Shown in pieces: positions 27,114-37,378 of a stretch of 64,000 bases of DNA; the stretch's first letter is position 1; every line of letters starts with the position of its first letter. This DNA is from CBDCFV01 sp965203835 (GTDB lineage Bacteria > Chloroflexota > Dehalococcoidia > Lucifugimonadales > UBA3495): contig OZ241919.1 in assembly GCA_965203835.1 (NCBI GenBank), positions 2,232,001 to 2,296,000 of the forward strand, given 5' to 3'. The position numbers and the translations under genes are program-made. A model generated the notes under the pieces. It did not search any database. It was not told the origin of the DNA and saw nothing but the letters and a program-made list of their open reading frames with translations.

Positions 27114-29165
27114 ATGAATACCCTTACCAAAGCGCCAATACAATTGAAAATCACCGGGGCAGTGCTGGCCATAGCCGCCTTGTTAGTTGCCCTGCTGGCG
27201 GTGGCCATGACCGTCGGCCCCACCATGGCCCAGACGAACCCCTACCCCGAGCCCAAGCCCTGCGGGCCGGGCCAGGACCCCGTGCCCGACAGCCCGGACG
27301 CAACCGTCACCAGCGGCCATTACGGCGTCTTCGACGGCTACTGGGACTTCGAAAAGAAGACCCTGAACCTCAACCTCTGCCCGCCGTCGGTAGTGCATAC
27401 CTCAGTGTTCGATCCGAATACCGGAGTGACGACGGAGGTCAGCACACGCACCGCTTCCAACGTCGACATCCAGCAGACGGTCTTCCACATCAACGAGGCC
27501 AATGTAGAAGATGGAGAAATTGGATTTGAGCATCCACTGACCGCCGCGGACCTGGAAGAGTACGACTTCTTCAAACTCGGCGACAAGGACGAGAACGGAG
27601 TGGACGACGCCGACGGCATGACCGTATGGTGGCTGAAGGTGGACGATGAGAGCACTCCCGACGTGGACGAGGATTCAGCTCTGGCCATGGGCTTCTCCGC
27701 CGACCTGTTCGACTCCCAGTATTGGTACTTGGAGGACGACTCGGGGACCGAGGTTGAACCGCTGCAGTACGAGTTTGAGGTTATTCGCGAACCCGGCATC
27801 CCCATCGACGAGCAGGGCCACGTCTTCGCGTTCGACGATTCACCGGCCCCTACCACCGGGGATGAGGCAAACATAAAGAGGGCGTTTTGGGACAGCAGTG
27901 AAGTCGACGCCAACGCTCTGCCGCTGTACCCCGGCGACTACCACCATTTGCAGTGGGCCTTCACCAAACCCGGCACCTACGTCATCTCGGTGCAACTGAA
28001 AGGCCACGTACGTGGAATAGACGAACCGCCGGCAGGAGCCGCCGCGGACTGGAAGCCGATTTCCGACCAGAACGTCGTAACCAGCGAGGTCAAGCGGTAC
28101 GTCTTCCACGTGGGCCCGCTGGCTGACGCGAGTGTGTCGGTGACTGCTAACGCCCAAACTCCCAGGCCGGGTGCTCAAGTTGCTTTTACCGTGACCGCGC
28201 ACAACGACGGGCCGGACTCAGCTCACGACGGTATCGTGTCAGTGAGCATGCCCAACGGCCTGACCTATGTGTCGTCGGCAACGCAAACGGGCAGCTACGA
28301 TTCTGCCAGCGGGCTCTGGAGTGTAGGCGCGCTGGACGCATCAGCCACCGCCGACCTGACGATGATCGCTGAGGTGGACACACACGCAACTCTTGGCCAG
28401 CCGCTAAGCGTGGAGGCGGTGATTACCACCAAGAAGAGTTCCGGCAGTTCGGTGCTCAACGAGTTGGATCCGTTGCTCTATAACAATACCGCCATCGCCA
28501 CTGTGACCCCCCCTATGCCAGCGACCAACGGGTTGCCCACGGTCAGAATTACCCGCTCGGTCGCAGAGGATGCGGCGGCGGGATCCCATGTGGGGGAGCC
28601 GGTCTTGGCGCAAGACCCGGATGCGGACCCGCTGACCTTCACATTAGAAGGGACGGGGTCGGAGAACTTCACGTTGGCCCTCGTTGAAGGGGGGGCGCAA
28701 ATCGCCGTGTCGGAAAACGCCAACCTTGATTACGAAACCACCGCGGCCTACGCCCTGACGCTACAAGTGAGCGACGGCAAGGACAGTTACGGCAACTACG
28801 ATGTAACTGCTGACCTGAGTTTCTCGCTCACCATAGATATAACGGACGTTGAGGAGCCTTTATCAGTTACGTTGAGCGCCAGCGCCGAAACGGCAGTGGT
28901 CGGAACGGACGTTACGTTTACCGCCACGGTGGTCAATGCGCCCGTGCCTCTGGATCAAGTGCAGTACATCTGGTTTGAACGGAACGCTGACGGGACCGGC
29001 GAGCTGGTCAGGGTACCGGGTCTTGTCCCGACTCGCACGACCACCTACGAGACGCCCGGGCAGCGAGTGTACATCGTGTCAGCCTCGTACCTTGACGACA
29101 ATCAGAATGTGGAGGCAGTGTCCAATGCAGTGATCGTCACCTGGGTTAGCAGCTCCGGTGGGTAG
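27114..29165 (+). CDS. Secreted anchor-M-like protein with DUF11 and cadherin-like domains
   Basis: A Sec signal (residues 1-40, ending TMAQT) is followed by a domain of about 280 residues. Its YHHLQWAFTKPGTYVISVQL segment resembles the H-x-W-A-F-T-x-x-G-x-Y core of 'choice-of-anchor M' surface proteins. Next come a DUF11/CARDB-like domain (about 345-455, ADASVSVTANAQ), a cadherin-like repeat (about 475-585, FTLEGTGSENFTLA) and a final Ig-like domain. The neighbour at 29278 shares signal and first domain almost exactly, so the two arose by duplication. AAGGAG lies 15 nt before the ATG, longer than usual. Probable surface or adhesion role, inferred. Confidence 0.8.
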   Translation: MNTLTKAPIQLKITGAVLAIAALLVALLAVAMTVGPTMAQTNPYPEPKPCGPGQDPVPDSPDATVTSGHYGVFDGYWDFEKKTLNLNLCPPSVVHTSVFDPNTGVTTEVSTRTASNVDIQQTVFHINEANVEDGEIGFEHPLTAADLEEYDFFKLGDKDENGVDDADGMTVWWLKVDDESTPDVDEDSALAMGFSADLFDSQYWYLEDDSGTEVEPLQYEFEVIREPGIPIDEQGHVFAFDDSPAPTTGDEANIKRAFWDSSEVDANALPLYPGDYHHLQWAFTKPGTYVISVQLKGHVRGIDEPPAGAAADWKPISDQNVVTSEVKRYVFHVGPLADASVSVTANAQTPRPGAQVAFTVTAHNDGPDSAHDGIVSVSMPNGLTYVSSATQTGSYDSASGLWSVGALDASATADLTMIAEVDTHATLGQPLSVEAVITTKKSSGSSVLNELDPLLYNNTAIATVTPPMPATNGLPTVRITRSVAEDAAAGSHVGEPVLAQDPDADPLTFTLEGTGSENFTLALVEGGAQIAVSENANLDYETTAAYALTLQVSDGKDSYGNYDVTADLSFSLTIDITDVEEPLSVTLSASAETAVVGTDVTFTATVVNAPVPLDQVQYIWFERNADGTGELVRVPGLVPTRTTTYETPGQRVYIVSASYLDDNQNVEAVSNAVIVTWVSSSGG

Positions 29166-29277
29166 CCAAACAAAATCAGCACAGGGGGGTGGACTGGTGG
29201 AAATATAACAGTACGGCAACCGCAACAGGAAAATAATAGACATATATATCAAGAAAAGGAGACCACGTATATCCCGT

Positions 29278-31767
29278 ATGAATACCCTTACCAACGCGCC
29301 AATACAATTGAAAATAACCGGGGCAGTGCTGGCCATAGCCGCCTTGGTAGTTGCCCTGCTGGCGGTGACCATGACCGTCGGTCCCACCTTGGCCCAGACA
29401 GACCCCTACCCCGACCCCAAGCCCTGCGGGCCGGGCCAGCACGGCGTGCCCGACAGCCCGGACGCAACCATCACCAGCGGACACTACGCCGTCTTCGACG
29501 GCTACTGGGACTTCGACGACAAGACCCTGGAACTCAACCTCTGCCCGCCGTCGGTGGTGCATACGACGGAGACGCAGACAATCGGCAGAAAAAAGGTAGA
29601 GGTAGAGGTCAGCACCCGCGCGGCCTCCAACGTCGACATCCAGCAGACGGTCTTCCACATCAACGGCTCCGATTTTGAGCACACCCTGACCGCCGCAGAC
29701 GTGGAAACGTACGACTTCTTCAAACTCCACGAGGACGAGGATACTGACGGAGTGGACGATGCCGTCGGCAAGACCGTATGGTGGTTGAAGGTGGACGATC
29801 CGGACACTGCCGACGTGGACGAGGATTCAGCCTTGGCGATGGGCTTCTCCGCCGCCCTGTTCGACTCCCAGTACTGGTATCTGGACGACGGGGTACAATC
29901 AGCGGAAGGACTGAAACCGCTGCAGTACGAGTTCGAGGTAATCCGCGAGCCCGGCATCCCCGTCGACGAGCAGGGCCATGTCTTCGCGTTCGACGATTCG
30001 GATCCGCCGAGCGCTGATATCCCAAAGACGGCGTACTGGGACAGCAGTGCAGTCGACGCCAACGCTCTGCCGTTGTACCCCGGCGATTATCACCATTTCC
30101 AGTGGGCCTTCACCAGGGCCGGCACCTACGTCATCTCGGTGCAACTGAAAGGGCACGTACGTACAACAGACGATCCGGCTCCGGACGGCGCCGACGCCGA
30201 CTGGAAGCCGATTTCCGACCAGAACATCGTAACCAGCGAGGTGAAGCAGTACGTCTTCCAGATCGGCGCCCTCGACCTGAACCACGAGCCCGCCTTCGTG
30301 GTGGAGCGGTCAGTGGAGGAGAATTCCGCCACCGACACCCTGGTGGGCGACCCCATAGCGGTGTACCAGGGGGATGAGGACCCCTTGACCTACACCCTCA
30401 CCGGGCCGGGGCATAGTCTGTTCAACGTGGAGGCCGACGCCAACGGCAACGCCCAGATAAAGGTTTCCGACCAGGGCGGCCTGGACTACGAAGTCCGGTC
30501 CCTGTACCGCCTCACCCTGGGCGTCAGCGACAACAAGGACCACGAGAGCAACGCAGACACCGCCGTGGACAGCGTCATATCGGTCAGGATAGACGTGACC
30601 GACCTGTTGGAGGTCGAGGAAAACTCCGTCGCCGATACCCCGGTGGGCGCTCCCATCGAGGTGGAGGATGCGGGGACTAACACCCTGGCATACACCCTCT
30701 CCGGTGACGGCCATGACCTCTTCACCGTGGAGCGCGACGCCACTACGGGCAACGCCCAGATAAAGGTCTCCGGCCAGGGCGTCCTGGACTACGAAGCCCG
30801 GTCCTCCTACCAACTGGACCTTAACGTCACAGGTTACGCCGACCCATCGAGGGATCACACTATTTCGGTAAAGATTGCGGTGACGGACCAAGTGGAGCGC
30901 TCGGTGCCGGAGAACTCCGCAGCCGATACCTTGGTGGGCACTCCCATCGAGGTGCAGGATGCGGGGACCAACACCCTGGCATACACCCTCTCCGGCGACG
31001 GCCATGATCTCTTCACTGTGGAGCGCGACGCCACTACCGGCAACGCCCAGATAAAGGTCTCCGGCCAGGGCGTCCTGGACTACGAAGTCCGGTCCTCCTA
31101 CCAACTGGACCTTGACGTCACAGGTTACGCTGACCCATCGAGGGACCACACTATTTCCTTCAACATTGCGGTGACCGACCAGCCCGAGGCGGAACGGTCA
31201 GTGGATGAGAACTCGGCAGAGGACACCCTGGTCGGCGACGCCATCGCGGTGGCCAACGCCGATGCAACCACCGTGTACACCCTTAGCGGCCACGGCCATG
31301 GCCTGTTCAGCGTGGAGCGGGACTCGAGCAATAACGCTCAGATCAAGGTTGCCGCCGACGCCGTCATTAACTACGAGGACGCCTCGTCATACATCCTGAC
31401 CTTACATGCCGACACCGCTGGCACGGAGCATGTCAGGGTCACGATCAACGTGACGGACGACCCCGACGAACAACTCGCCATCACCCTGACGGCCGCCCCG
31501 TCCGGTCATACGCACACCGTCGGAACCAGCGTGGTCTTCACCGGTACGGTGACCGGGTCTCCGGTGCCCACCAGCCAGTTGCTGCTCGGCTGGGGGGAGC
31601 AGGACCAGGGAGGCGGAAATGCGGAGAGCGAGAACATTCACTCGCTTACCCGGACGGTTACAGGGGGCCGGGTCGCAATACGCGAGTACAACATGAGGGT
31701 ATGGTACAGCGGCGTAGCAGCGGTCGAGTCCAATCAGATAGTGATCACTTGGCAGGCACGCCAGTAA
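29278..31767 (+). CDS. Secreted anchor-M-like protein with cadherin-like repeats (paralogue)
   Basis: The signal peptide (MNTLTNAPIQLKITGAVLA) and first 330 residues mirror the gene at 27114. After these the protein has four to five cadherin-like repeats of the form ENSxADTxVGxPI ... LDYExRSSYxLxLxV. Two of them (near 30620-30890 and 30910-31180) are nearly identical at DNA level with a 291-bp period. It ends with an Ig-like domain (LAITLTAAPSGHTHTVGTS). The order differs from its paralogue by lacking DUF11 and gaining cadherin units. AAGGAG again lies about 16 nt before the start. A hairpin at 31799 marks the end of the transcription unit. Calcium binding is possible for cadherin folds but not shown. 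Confidence 0.8.
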   Translation: MNTLTNAPIQLKITGAVLAIAALVVALLAVTMTVGPTLAQTDPYPDPKPCGPGQHGVPDSPDATITSGHYAVFDGYWDFDDKTLELNLCPPSVVHTTETQTIGRKKVEVEVSTRAASNVDIQQTVFHINGSDFEHTLTAADVETYDFFKLHEDEDTDGVDDAVGKTVWWLKVDDPDTADVDEDSALAMGFSAALFDSQYWYLDDGVQSAEGLKPLQYEFEVIREPGIPVDEQGHVFAFDDSDPPSADIPKTAYWDSSAVDANALPLYPGDYHHFQWAFTRAGTYVISVQLKGHVRTTDDPAPDGADADWKPISDQNIVTSEVKQYVFQIGALDLNHEPAFVVERSVEENSATDTLVGDPIAVYQGDEDPLTYTLTGPGHSLFNVEADANGNAQIKVSDQGGLDYEVRSLYRLTLGVSDNKDHESNADTAVDSVISVRIDVTDLLEVEENSVADTPVGAPIEVEDAGTNTLAYTLSGDGHDLFTVERDATTGNAQIKVSGQGVLDYEARSSYQLDLNVTGYADPSRDHTISVKIAVTDQVERSVPENSAADTLVGTPIEVQDAGTNTLAYTLSGDGHDLFTVERDATTGNAQIKVSGQGVLDYEVRSSYQLDLDVTGYADPSRDHTISFNIAVTDQPEAERSVDENSAEDTLVGDAIAVANADATTVYTLSGHGHGLFSVERDSSNNAQIKVAADAVINYEDASSYILTLHADTAGTEHVRVTINVTDDPDEQLAITLTAAPSGHTHTVGTSVVFTGTVTGSPVPTSQLLLGWGEQDQGGGNAESENIHSLTRTVTGGRVAIREYNMRVWYSGVAAVESNQIVITWQARQ

Positions 31768-31798
31768 CAACACCCGGCGAAAGGCAACGCCGTAACCC

Positions 31799-31829
31799 GA
31801 TGGGGGAGGGAGTTTCTCCTTCCCCCATC
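31799..31829 (+). terminator. Strong hairpin after the paralogue pair
   Basis: GATGGGGGAGGGAG and CTCCTTCCCCCATC form a 14-bp stem with one G-U pair and a TTT loop. No T-tract follows, so it may be a Rho-assisted end or an RNA-stabilising structure. Confidence 0.6.
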
Positions 31830-31861
31830 ACCGATGTCAGCGAGCAGTGGAGGTTGCCCCG

Positions 31862-34800
31862 ATGCCATTAAGGAGCCTAACTGCCTTAATCCTTGCAATC
31901 GCCGCCCTTATCACGGCGGCTTTTGCCTTTTCGACGCCGTCCCAGGCCCAGGACGATTCCTACGTCGACCTGTCCATTGAGGTCGTGCCGGGCGTCAGTT
32001 GGAAGTTTTTCGCTAGGAACCATGGCACGGCGGATGCCTACGGCGTGACGGTGGACATCGAAATCGCCGACCAGACCATTCATGCGGTAAGCGAGAGGGA
32101 TTTCGTTCAAAATACCGGCGCCACCTGCTCCGGCAACATCCCCGGCACCACCTGCATCAGCGGCGTCTGGCCCGTGGGTTTCCTGGGAGCGGGTGAGGAA
32201 ATGGAATTTGCCATTGGCCCTCAATTAGCGTCGGGGCTGCCGTGTTGCATGAGCATCACCACAAACTGGTCTGTCCCCGCCCGGGCGGTGATCAAGAACA
32301 CCGTTCCAGTGGAAGAGGAACGCTTCAAAGGCGACAATGCCGACGTTGGCTGGATTACGGTAAATCAGAACAGAGTCGGCACCAGTCTTGCCCAGGCAAA
32401 CTACTGGTTGGCGGCCAGTGTCGACGATCTTCTTCCGGATGCCGGCGATACTGTGAAGATCACCTTGAAGGCGCAGAGAACTGGAGGCACTGCCGGGTCT
32501 GTTTACGGCGGGAAGGTGCGATTGAGGCTGGACAATGGAATGGGGACCCCAACCGCCACACCGCCCAGCGGGACCACCTTCGCCGCGGCCACGGGCTTGA
32601 CCCGGACCTGGGACTGGGACTTTGATTTAATACAACCAACGGAGGACAGGACCCTGGAAGTGTCGACTACCTTGGACAACCCACTCCCCTCCGGCGTAGT
32701 CCGCTCGGACCTGTGCCTCACCGCCGAAATGACAGTGGAGCGCCCCGACGACCGCGAACCGGGTGACACCACCGCCGAAATCTGCCTCCGGGAGGACCCG
32801 GTTACCCTGTTACAGAAGGGGGAGACCGACCACCTGTTCACCCTGTATTCATGCGTCGGCGTCACCACCTACCCATGTTCCAGCAGCGACAGCTTGGAGC
32901 TGTTCGTCAATGGTGGGACTGCCGCTGCAAATGCGGGCATCTCCCGGTCTGACCCCGTCATGGACCCCGGGAACGTCGTTGTCCACGTACAGGACCCCGG
33001 AGGCCGCAGGGTTGACGGAACAACCGTTTCATGGCGAACAGCGATCGGCAGCGATCTAGGAGGTGTGATAGCCGGTGAGAATTTCGATTTAACAGATGGG
33101 AAAGGTTGGAGCGCCTTCAGCGACAAAGTAACGGCTACCGACATTGACGGGAATGCCAAGCCGGGTACCTTATCGATCAAAACCGACGACGGGAGCGTCG
33201 AGATAGCCAACGCCGACACCGGGGATTTTGGTGATGAGTACGACGCCGACTCCACTTTTACGGGCGTTGTTGTTCTACATTTCGGGACCCTTGGCACCTA
33301 CGCAACTGAGCGGACTTATAAAGCAACTCATGACAATGATACATCGGGTAACGATTCGGACGACGTGGAATACACGGCAACCGGCAGCTACATTTTCCAA
33401 GTCGGCCCGGTAGCGGAGCTGGAAGTCAGCGATGGCGCCCCGGACCGGGCGCCGGCTGGGACCCGCGCCTTTACCATCGTGGCCGTGAACAACGGTCCCG
33501 ATGATGCCCCCGCCGCCCAGGTGACGATGACCAGCCTGAACGCCAGCGACCACGTCTCCCACACCGCCAGCCATGGCACGTTCAATTCAACCACCGGCAT
33601 CTGGGCCATCGGCGAGCTGAGGGAGGATTCGGGCTACTACCGGGCCACTGGGCATCACCTGGGCTGGCCGGCGCTCACTATCATCACCAGCGCCGCCGTG
33701 GACACCGAGATCACCGCCGCCATCACCAACACCCAGGACTACGAAGTCTGCATCGACAGCAGCGGCGACGATGTGGATGCCGCATCCGAGTCGGCCTGCA
33801 CCGGCACGACCGGCAACACCTGGCACACCACGCCCTACTACGACTACATCAGCGACAACAGCACCGGCGTAACCATCAAGGCCAAGGATGGCACCGGCGC
33901 CGGCCTGCCGGCGTTGCAGATGGCGCAGGAGGACACGGCGAGCATAGTCGTGGAATGGGACCCGGTGGGCGCGCTGAACGGCCGGCTGGTGACCCGCTAC
34001 GAGATAGAGTGGTCCGCCGACGGTGCGGCCAACTGGCAGCAATTGTCGGGCAACGTGCCGGAGAACAGGTACGTCGACACTGGCATCGGTGCGGGGGACA
34101 CCCGCTACTACCGGGTGCGGGCCGTCAACGACCGGGGCCACAAAGGGCCGTGGTCCCAGCCCATCAAGGGGACGGTGCCAGTCCCGGAGACGTCGACGGC
34201 CACGGCGGGCAGGCCCGAGGCCCCGGTCCTTACGGCGAGTCTTCCCGAGGGCGCCGACGGCCGGACGCAGATAGACCTGGGCTGGGAAAAGCCCATCGAG
34301 AACGGAGCAGTTATCACCTCCTACACCCTCGAGGTGGCCGACAGCAGCAACGGCCCTTGGGCCGCGCCCGACCCCGCGCCGCAACTGGGCGGGAGCGACA
34401 CGTCGTGGTCCCATACCGGCCTGACCGGCGGCACGCGCAAGTATTACCGTATGAAGGCAACCAACAGCGAGGGCGACAGCGACTGGTCGGACACTATAGA
34501 CGCAACCACCCGCGCGCCGGGTAAGGCAGGCCCGCCTCTCAACCTGCAGGCCGCGCCCGACGGCGACGCCGCCATCGACCTGATGTGGGACCCGCCCATA
34601 GACGACGGCGGTTCGCCCATCCGCTACTACGAGGTCCAGTGGTCGCCCAACGGGACGAGCGGTTGGAGCAACGCCGGGCGCACCCCGGACGCGGAGACGC
34701 GGACCTTCAAGCAGGGCGGCATGAGATTCGGGACCAAGCGATACTACCGGGTCGCCGCCCGCAACGGCGTGACCCTGGGCGAGTGGTCCGACCCGCCCGC

Positions 34801-36790
34801 ATTCGCGACAACCCTGGCCGGGGTGCCGGGGATGCCCAATCTCACGGCCCGGGCCGCCGACGCCAACACCATCGGGCTGACCTGGACCGTGCCCGCCGAC
34901 AACGGCTCGGCCATCATCCGCTACGAGCTGGAGTGGTCCGCCGACGGCACGGACGGGAGTTGGGGCGGCCTGACCAACCCCTCCGCGACGGACACCTCCT
35001 ACAATGACGGCGGGCTTGACCCCGGAACGGAGCGGCATTACCGCATCCGGGCGGTGAACGGCGCCACTCCCGGCGAGGGATCGTGGTCCGCGGTGCGCAG
35101 CGCCGTCACACCTCCGGTCGCGCCGGGCGCCCCGACCCTGCGGGCCGAGCCCAACGGCCAGAACGCCATCGACGTCATCTGGGAACCGCCGTCCGACGAC
35201 GGGGGCGCCGACGTCACGGTCTACGAATTGCATTGGTCGGCAGACGGCGCCGAAAACAGTTATCGCATACTGACCAACCCGCCGGGGTCGGCCCGGTCCT
35301 ACACCCACAGCGGTCTGCAGCCCGGGACGACACGGTACTACCAACTGCGGGCCCGCAACCGGGCGGGATGGGGAGAGTGGTCGCAACCCGCCTCCACTTT
35401 CACCCTTACCGGGGTACCCGCCTCGCCCAACCTCACGGTACGGGCCAACGGAGCGTCGGAGATCAAGCTGTCATGGACCAAGCCCGACGACCGGGGCTCG
35501 GACATCCTTGGTTATCGCCTGCAACAGTCAGACAACGGCCACGCCTGGCATTTCCTGGGCGGCACCATTCCGCCGACCGACACGGAATACGTCCACACCG
35601 ACCTGGGCGGCGGTACGACCAAGCACTACCGTGTGCGGGCGCTGAACGGCAACGGCGCGGGACAATGGTCGCAGGCCCGCAGCGCCAGGACCGACGCCGG
35701 CGGACCGGACGCGCCGGTCCTGACGCTGACGGTGGCCGGCGACAACCGTATCGACCTGGGCTGGACGGTCCCGGCGGACAACGGCTCGCCCATCAGGGGC
35801 TACTGGGTGGAGCGCTCCGCGGACGGCAACGAGCCGTGGGAGCGCCTGACCAGCAACAACCGCACCACCACCTATAGCGACACCGACCTGTACCGGGGCA
35901 TGACGCGGTACTACCGGGTGGCCGCCACCAACGGCGCGGGCACCGGTCCGTACTCCGAGGCGAAATTCGCCACGACCACCGGTGACCCGGCGACGGCCCC
36001 GGGGCCTCCCACACTCTTGCATTTCAGCGACGTGAGCAGGAACCAAGTGACCATCGCCTGGGACCCGCCGGAAGACGACGGCGGCGCACCGGTTACCGGC
36101 TACGAGTACGAGGTTGCGCCTCCGTGCAAGGACGATCCGGAGGCCAACTGCGGCTTCAGGCTGGAGGACATCAAGGAGACCACGGGCACGTCGGCCAGGG
36201 TCGGCGGGCTGAGCACCGACGGCGACTATTTCTTCCGGGTTCGTGCGGTGAACCCCATCGGGGAAGGCGAGTGGGCCCGGGACATCCAGGCCGCTCTGCG
36301 GCCGTCGACCAGCGCCCGGGTCGTCGTCAGCCCCACCACGATAACGGGGAACGAGGGCGATTCGATGGGCTACACGGTCCGGCTGAGTCATGCGCCTCCC
36401 CATCCGGTGCTCCTCTATATCCAGACGCGAGCGGCTGAAGGGTCCGACGACCTGGACCAAGCGGTGTTTGCCCACCAGGGCGGGATGTTCATACCCAGTG
36501 GTTGGACGCATCCGCACGGAGAGGACTGGAGCGCATTCACCCATAACTGGAGAGAGGGGGTGAGGGTCTCCTTCACCGCGCCCGAGGACGCCGACGCCGT
36601 GGACGACATCGTTGTGGCGGACCACTTCGTCTTCCCGGTGCCCTATGGTGATTACTGGCCATGCAGCACCCAGGATACCCAGGAGGAGCGGGACCAGTGC
36701 CGGCAGGACTGGGAAGATGACTGGGCCCAGTCACCTTACCGGAATCTCACCGGCGCCGGCGTGAAAGTGACCGTTCGGGACAACGATTAG
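31862..36790 (+). CDS. Secreted FN3-array protein with DUF11-like and Calx-beta-like domains
   Basis: I start at the ATG at 31862 (TGGAGG eight bases upstream) rather than an in-frame GTG at 31847. A signal peptide (LILAIAALITAAFAFSTPSQA) leads into CARDB/DUF11-type domains (about 30-560), including VSWKFFARNHGTADAYGV and AFTIVAVNNGPDDAPAA. Eight or nine fibronectin type III domains follow (about 690-1480), each ending in the G-x-x-x-Y-Y-R-V-x-A-x-N motif. The C-terminus (RVVVSPTTITGNEGDSMGY to VKVTVRDND) is Calx-beta-like. No membrane anchor or sorting signal is seen at the end. It is an extracellular scaffold or adhesin by architecture; the ligand is unknown. Confidence 0.82.
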   Translation: MPLRSLTALILAIAALITAAFAFSTPSQAQDDSYVDLSIEVVPGVSWKFFARNHGTADAYGVTVDIEIADQTIHAVSERDFVQNTGATCSGNIPGTTCISGVWPVGFLGAGEEMEFAIGPQLASGLPCCMSITTNWSVPARAVIKNTVPVEEERFKGDNADVGWITVNQNRVGTSLAQANYWLAASVDDLLPDAGDTVKITLKAQRTGGTAGSVYGGKVRLRLDNGMGTPTATPPSGTTFAAATGLTRTWDWDFDLIQPTEDRTLEVSTTLDNPLPSGVVRSDLCLTAEMTVERPDDREPGDTTAEICLREDPVTLLQKGETDHLFTLYSCVGVTTYPCSSSDSLELFVNGGTAAANAGISRSDPVMDPGNVVVHVQDPGGRRVDGTTVSWRTAIGSDLGGVIAGENFDLTDGKGWSAFSDKVTATDIDGNAKPGTLSIKTDDGSVEIANADTGDFGDEYDADSTFTGVVVLHFGTLGTYATERTYKATHDNDTSGNDSDDVEYTATGSYIFQVGPVAELEVSDGAPDRAPAGTRAFTIVAVNNGPDDAPAAQVTMTSLNASDHVSHTASHGTFNSTTGIWAIGELREDSGYYRATGHHLGWPALTIITSAAVDTEITAAITNTQDYEVCIDSSGDDVDAASESACTGTTGNTWHTTPYYDYISDNSTGVTIKAKDGTGAGLPALQMAQEDTASIVVEWDPVGALNGRLVTRYEIEWSADGAANWQQLSGNVPENRYVDTGIGAGDTRYYRVRAVNDRGHKGPWSQPIKGTVPVPETSTATAGRPEAPVLTASLPEGADGRTQIDLGWEKPIENGAVITSYTLEVADSSNGPWAAPDPAPQLGGSDTSWSHTGLTGGTRKYYRMKATNSEGDSDWSDTIDATTRAPGKAGPPLNLQAAPDGDAAIDLMWDPPIDDGGSPIRYYEVQWSPNGTSGWSNAGRTPDAETRTFKQGGMRFGTKRYYRVAARNGVTLGEWSDPPAFATTLAGVPGMPNLTARAADANTIGLTWTVPADNGSAIIRYELEWSADGTDGSWGGLTNPSATDTSYNDGGLDPGTERHYRIRAVNGATPGEGSWSAVRSAVTPPVAPGAPTLRAEPNGQNAIDVIWEPPSDDGGADVTVYELHWSADGAENSYRILTNPPGSARSYTHSGLQPGTTRYYQLRARNRAGWGEWSQPASTFTLTGVPASPNLTVRANGASEIKLSWTKPDDRGSDILGYRLQQSDNGHAWHFLGGTIPPTDTEYVHTDLGGGTTKHYRVRALNGNGAGQWSQARSARTDAGGPDAPVLTLTVAGDNRIDLGWTVPADNGSPIRGYWVERSADGNEPWERLTSNNRTTTYSDTDLYRGMTRYYRVAATNGAGTGPYSEAKFATTTGDPATAPGPPTLLHFSDVSRNQVTIAWDPPEDDGGAPVTGYEYEVAPPCKDDPEANCGFRLEDIKETTGTSARVGGLSTDGDYFFRVRAVNPIGEGEWARDIQAALRPSTSARVVVSPTTITGNEGDSMGYTVRLSHAPPHPVLLYIQTRAAEGSDDLDQAVFAHQGGMFIPSGWTHPHGEDWSAFTHNWREGVRVSFTAPEDADAVDDIVVADHFVFPVPYGDYWPCSTQDTQEERDQCRQDWEDDWAQSPYRNLTGAGVKVTVRDND

Positions 36791-37378
36791 CGGCATCGGC
36801 CTCACTTGGGTGAGTTGTTGCTGACTTCTGAGCCTCTGCATTTTGGTGCTCACCCGTACTCTGTGGGCTGGCAGACGAACCTCGGGACTTTACGTTTTGG
36901 GAAGTCTCCGGGATGGCGCGCTGCGGTTATTACTACAGCCGCAGATCGCTAATTGAAGAGTTGGACGGTCTTGAAAGTCGCAACATCCCGCTATGGCCTC
37001 CGCCTCCGTTATCAATGAAGCTAAGCTGTTTTGAAGGCCGAGAGTGACGTCTGCGAGGAAGTGCGCCTGTGGTATTAGGAGATTCCAGCGGCTGAGTGTC
37101 CGAGATATGCGGTTGGCCCATACTGTTTGTTCCTCCACCGGACTGCTGGATTTCAAATGCGATAGCTCTGGCAGGGGCCCCACGACATGTTTCAAGCAAC
37201 GAGACACAGAGTGCGATCAGGCCGCACGGACTTGCGACTCCGAGGCTGCATTGCGCCTCTACAGTATTGAGCAAGCCTTGCAGTCCATCAAAGTATCGTC
37301 CCAGCGTGACAGCAGGCTTTGACAGATTCATTCACAGGGCCAACTACCCAGAGATACTGATATAGGAAGCACTAGCAA
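36791..37378. other. Intergenic region, no clear gene
   Basis: Open frames on the minus strand (36890-37207 and 36933-37331) lack ribosome sites and recognisable motifs. A small CTCAC-GTGAG hairpin follows the stop of the FN3 gene. I see nothing else supportable. Confidence 0.5.

Noticed and set aside
33587..35386. 599-codon minus-strand frame opposite the FN3 array
   Set aside because: It follows the FN3 repeat period and is rich in R, G, V and P. The plus-strand protein is clearly real, so this is a shadow.
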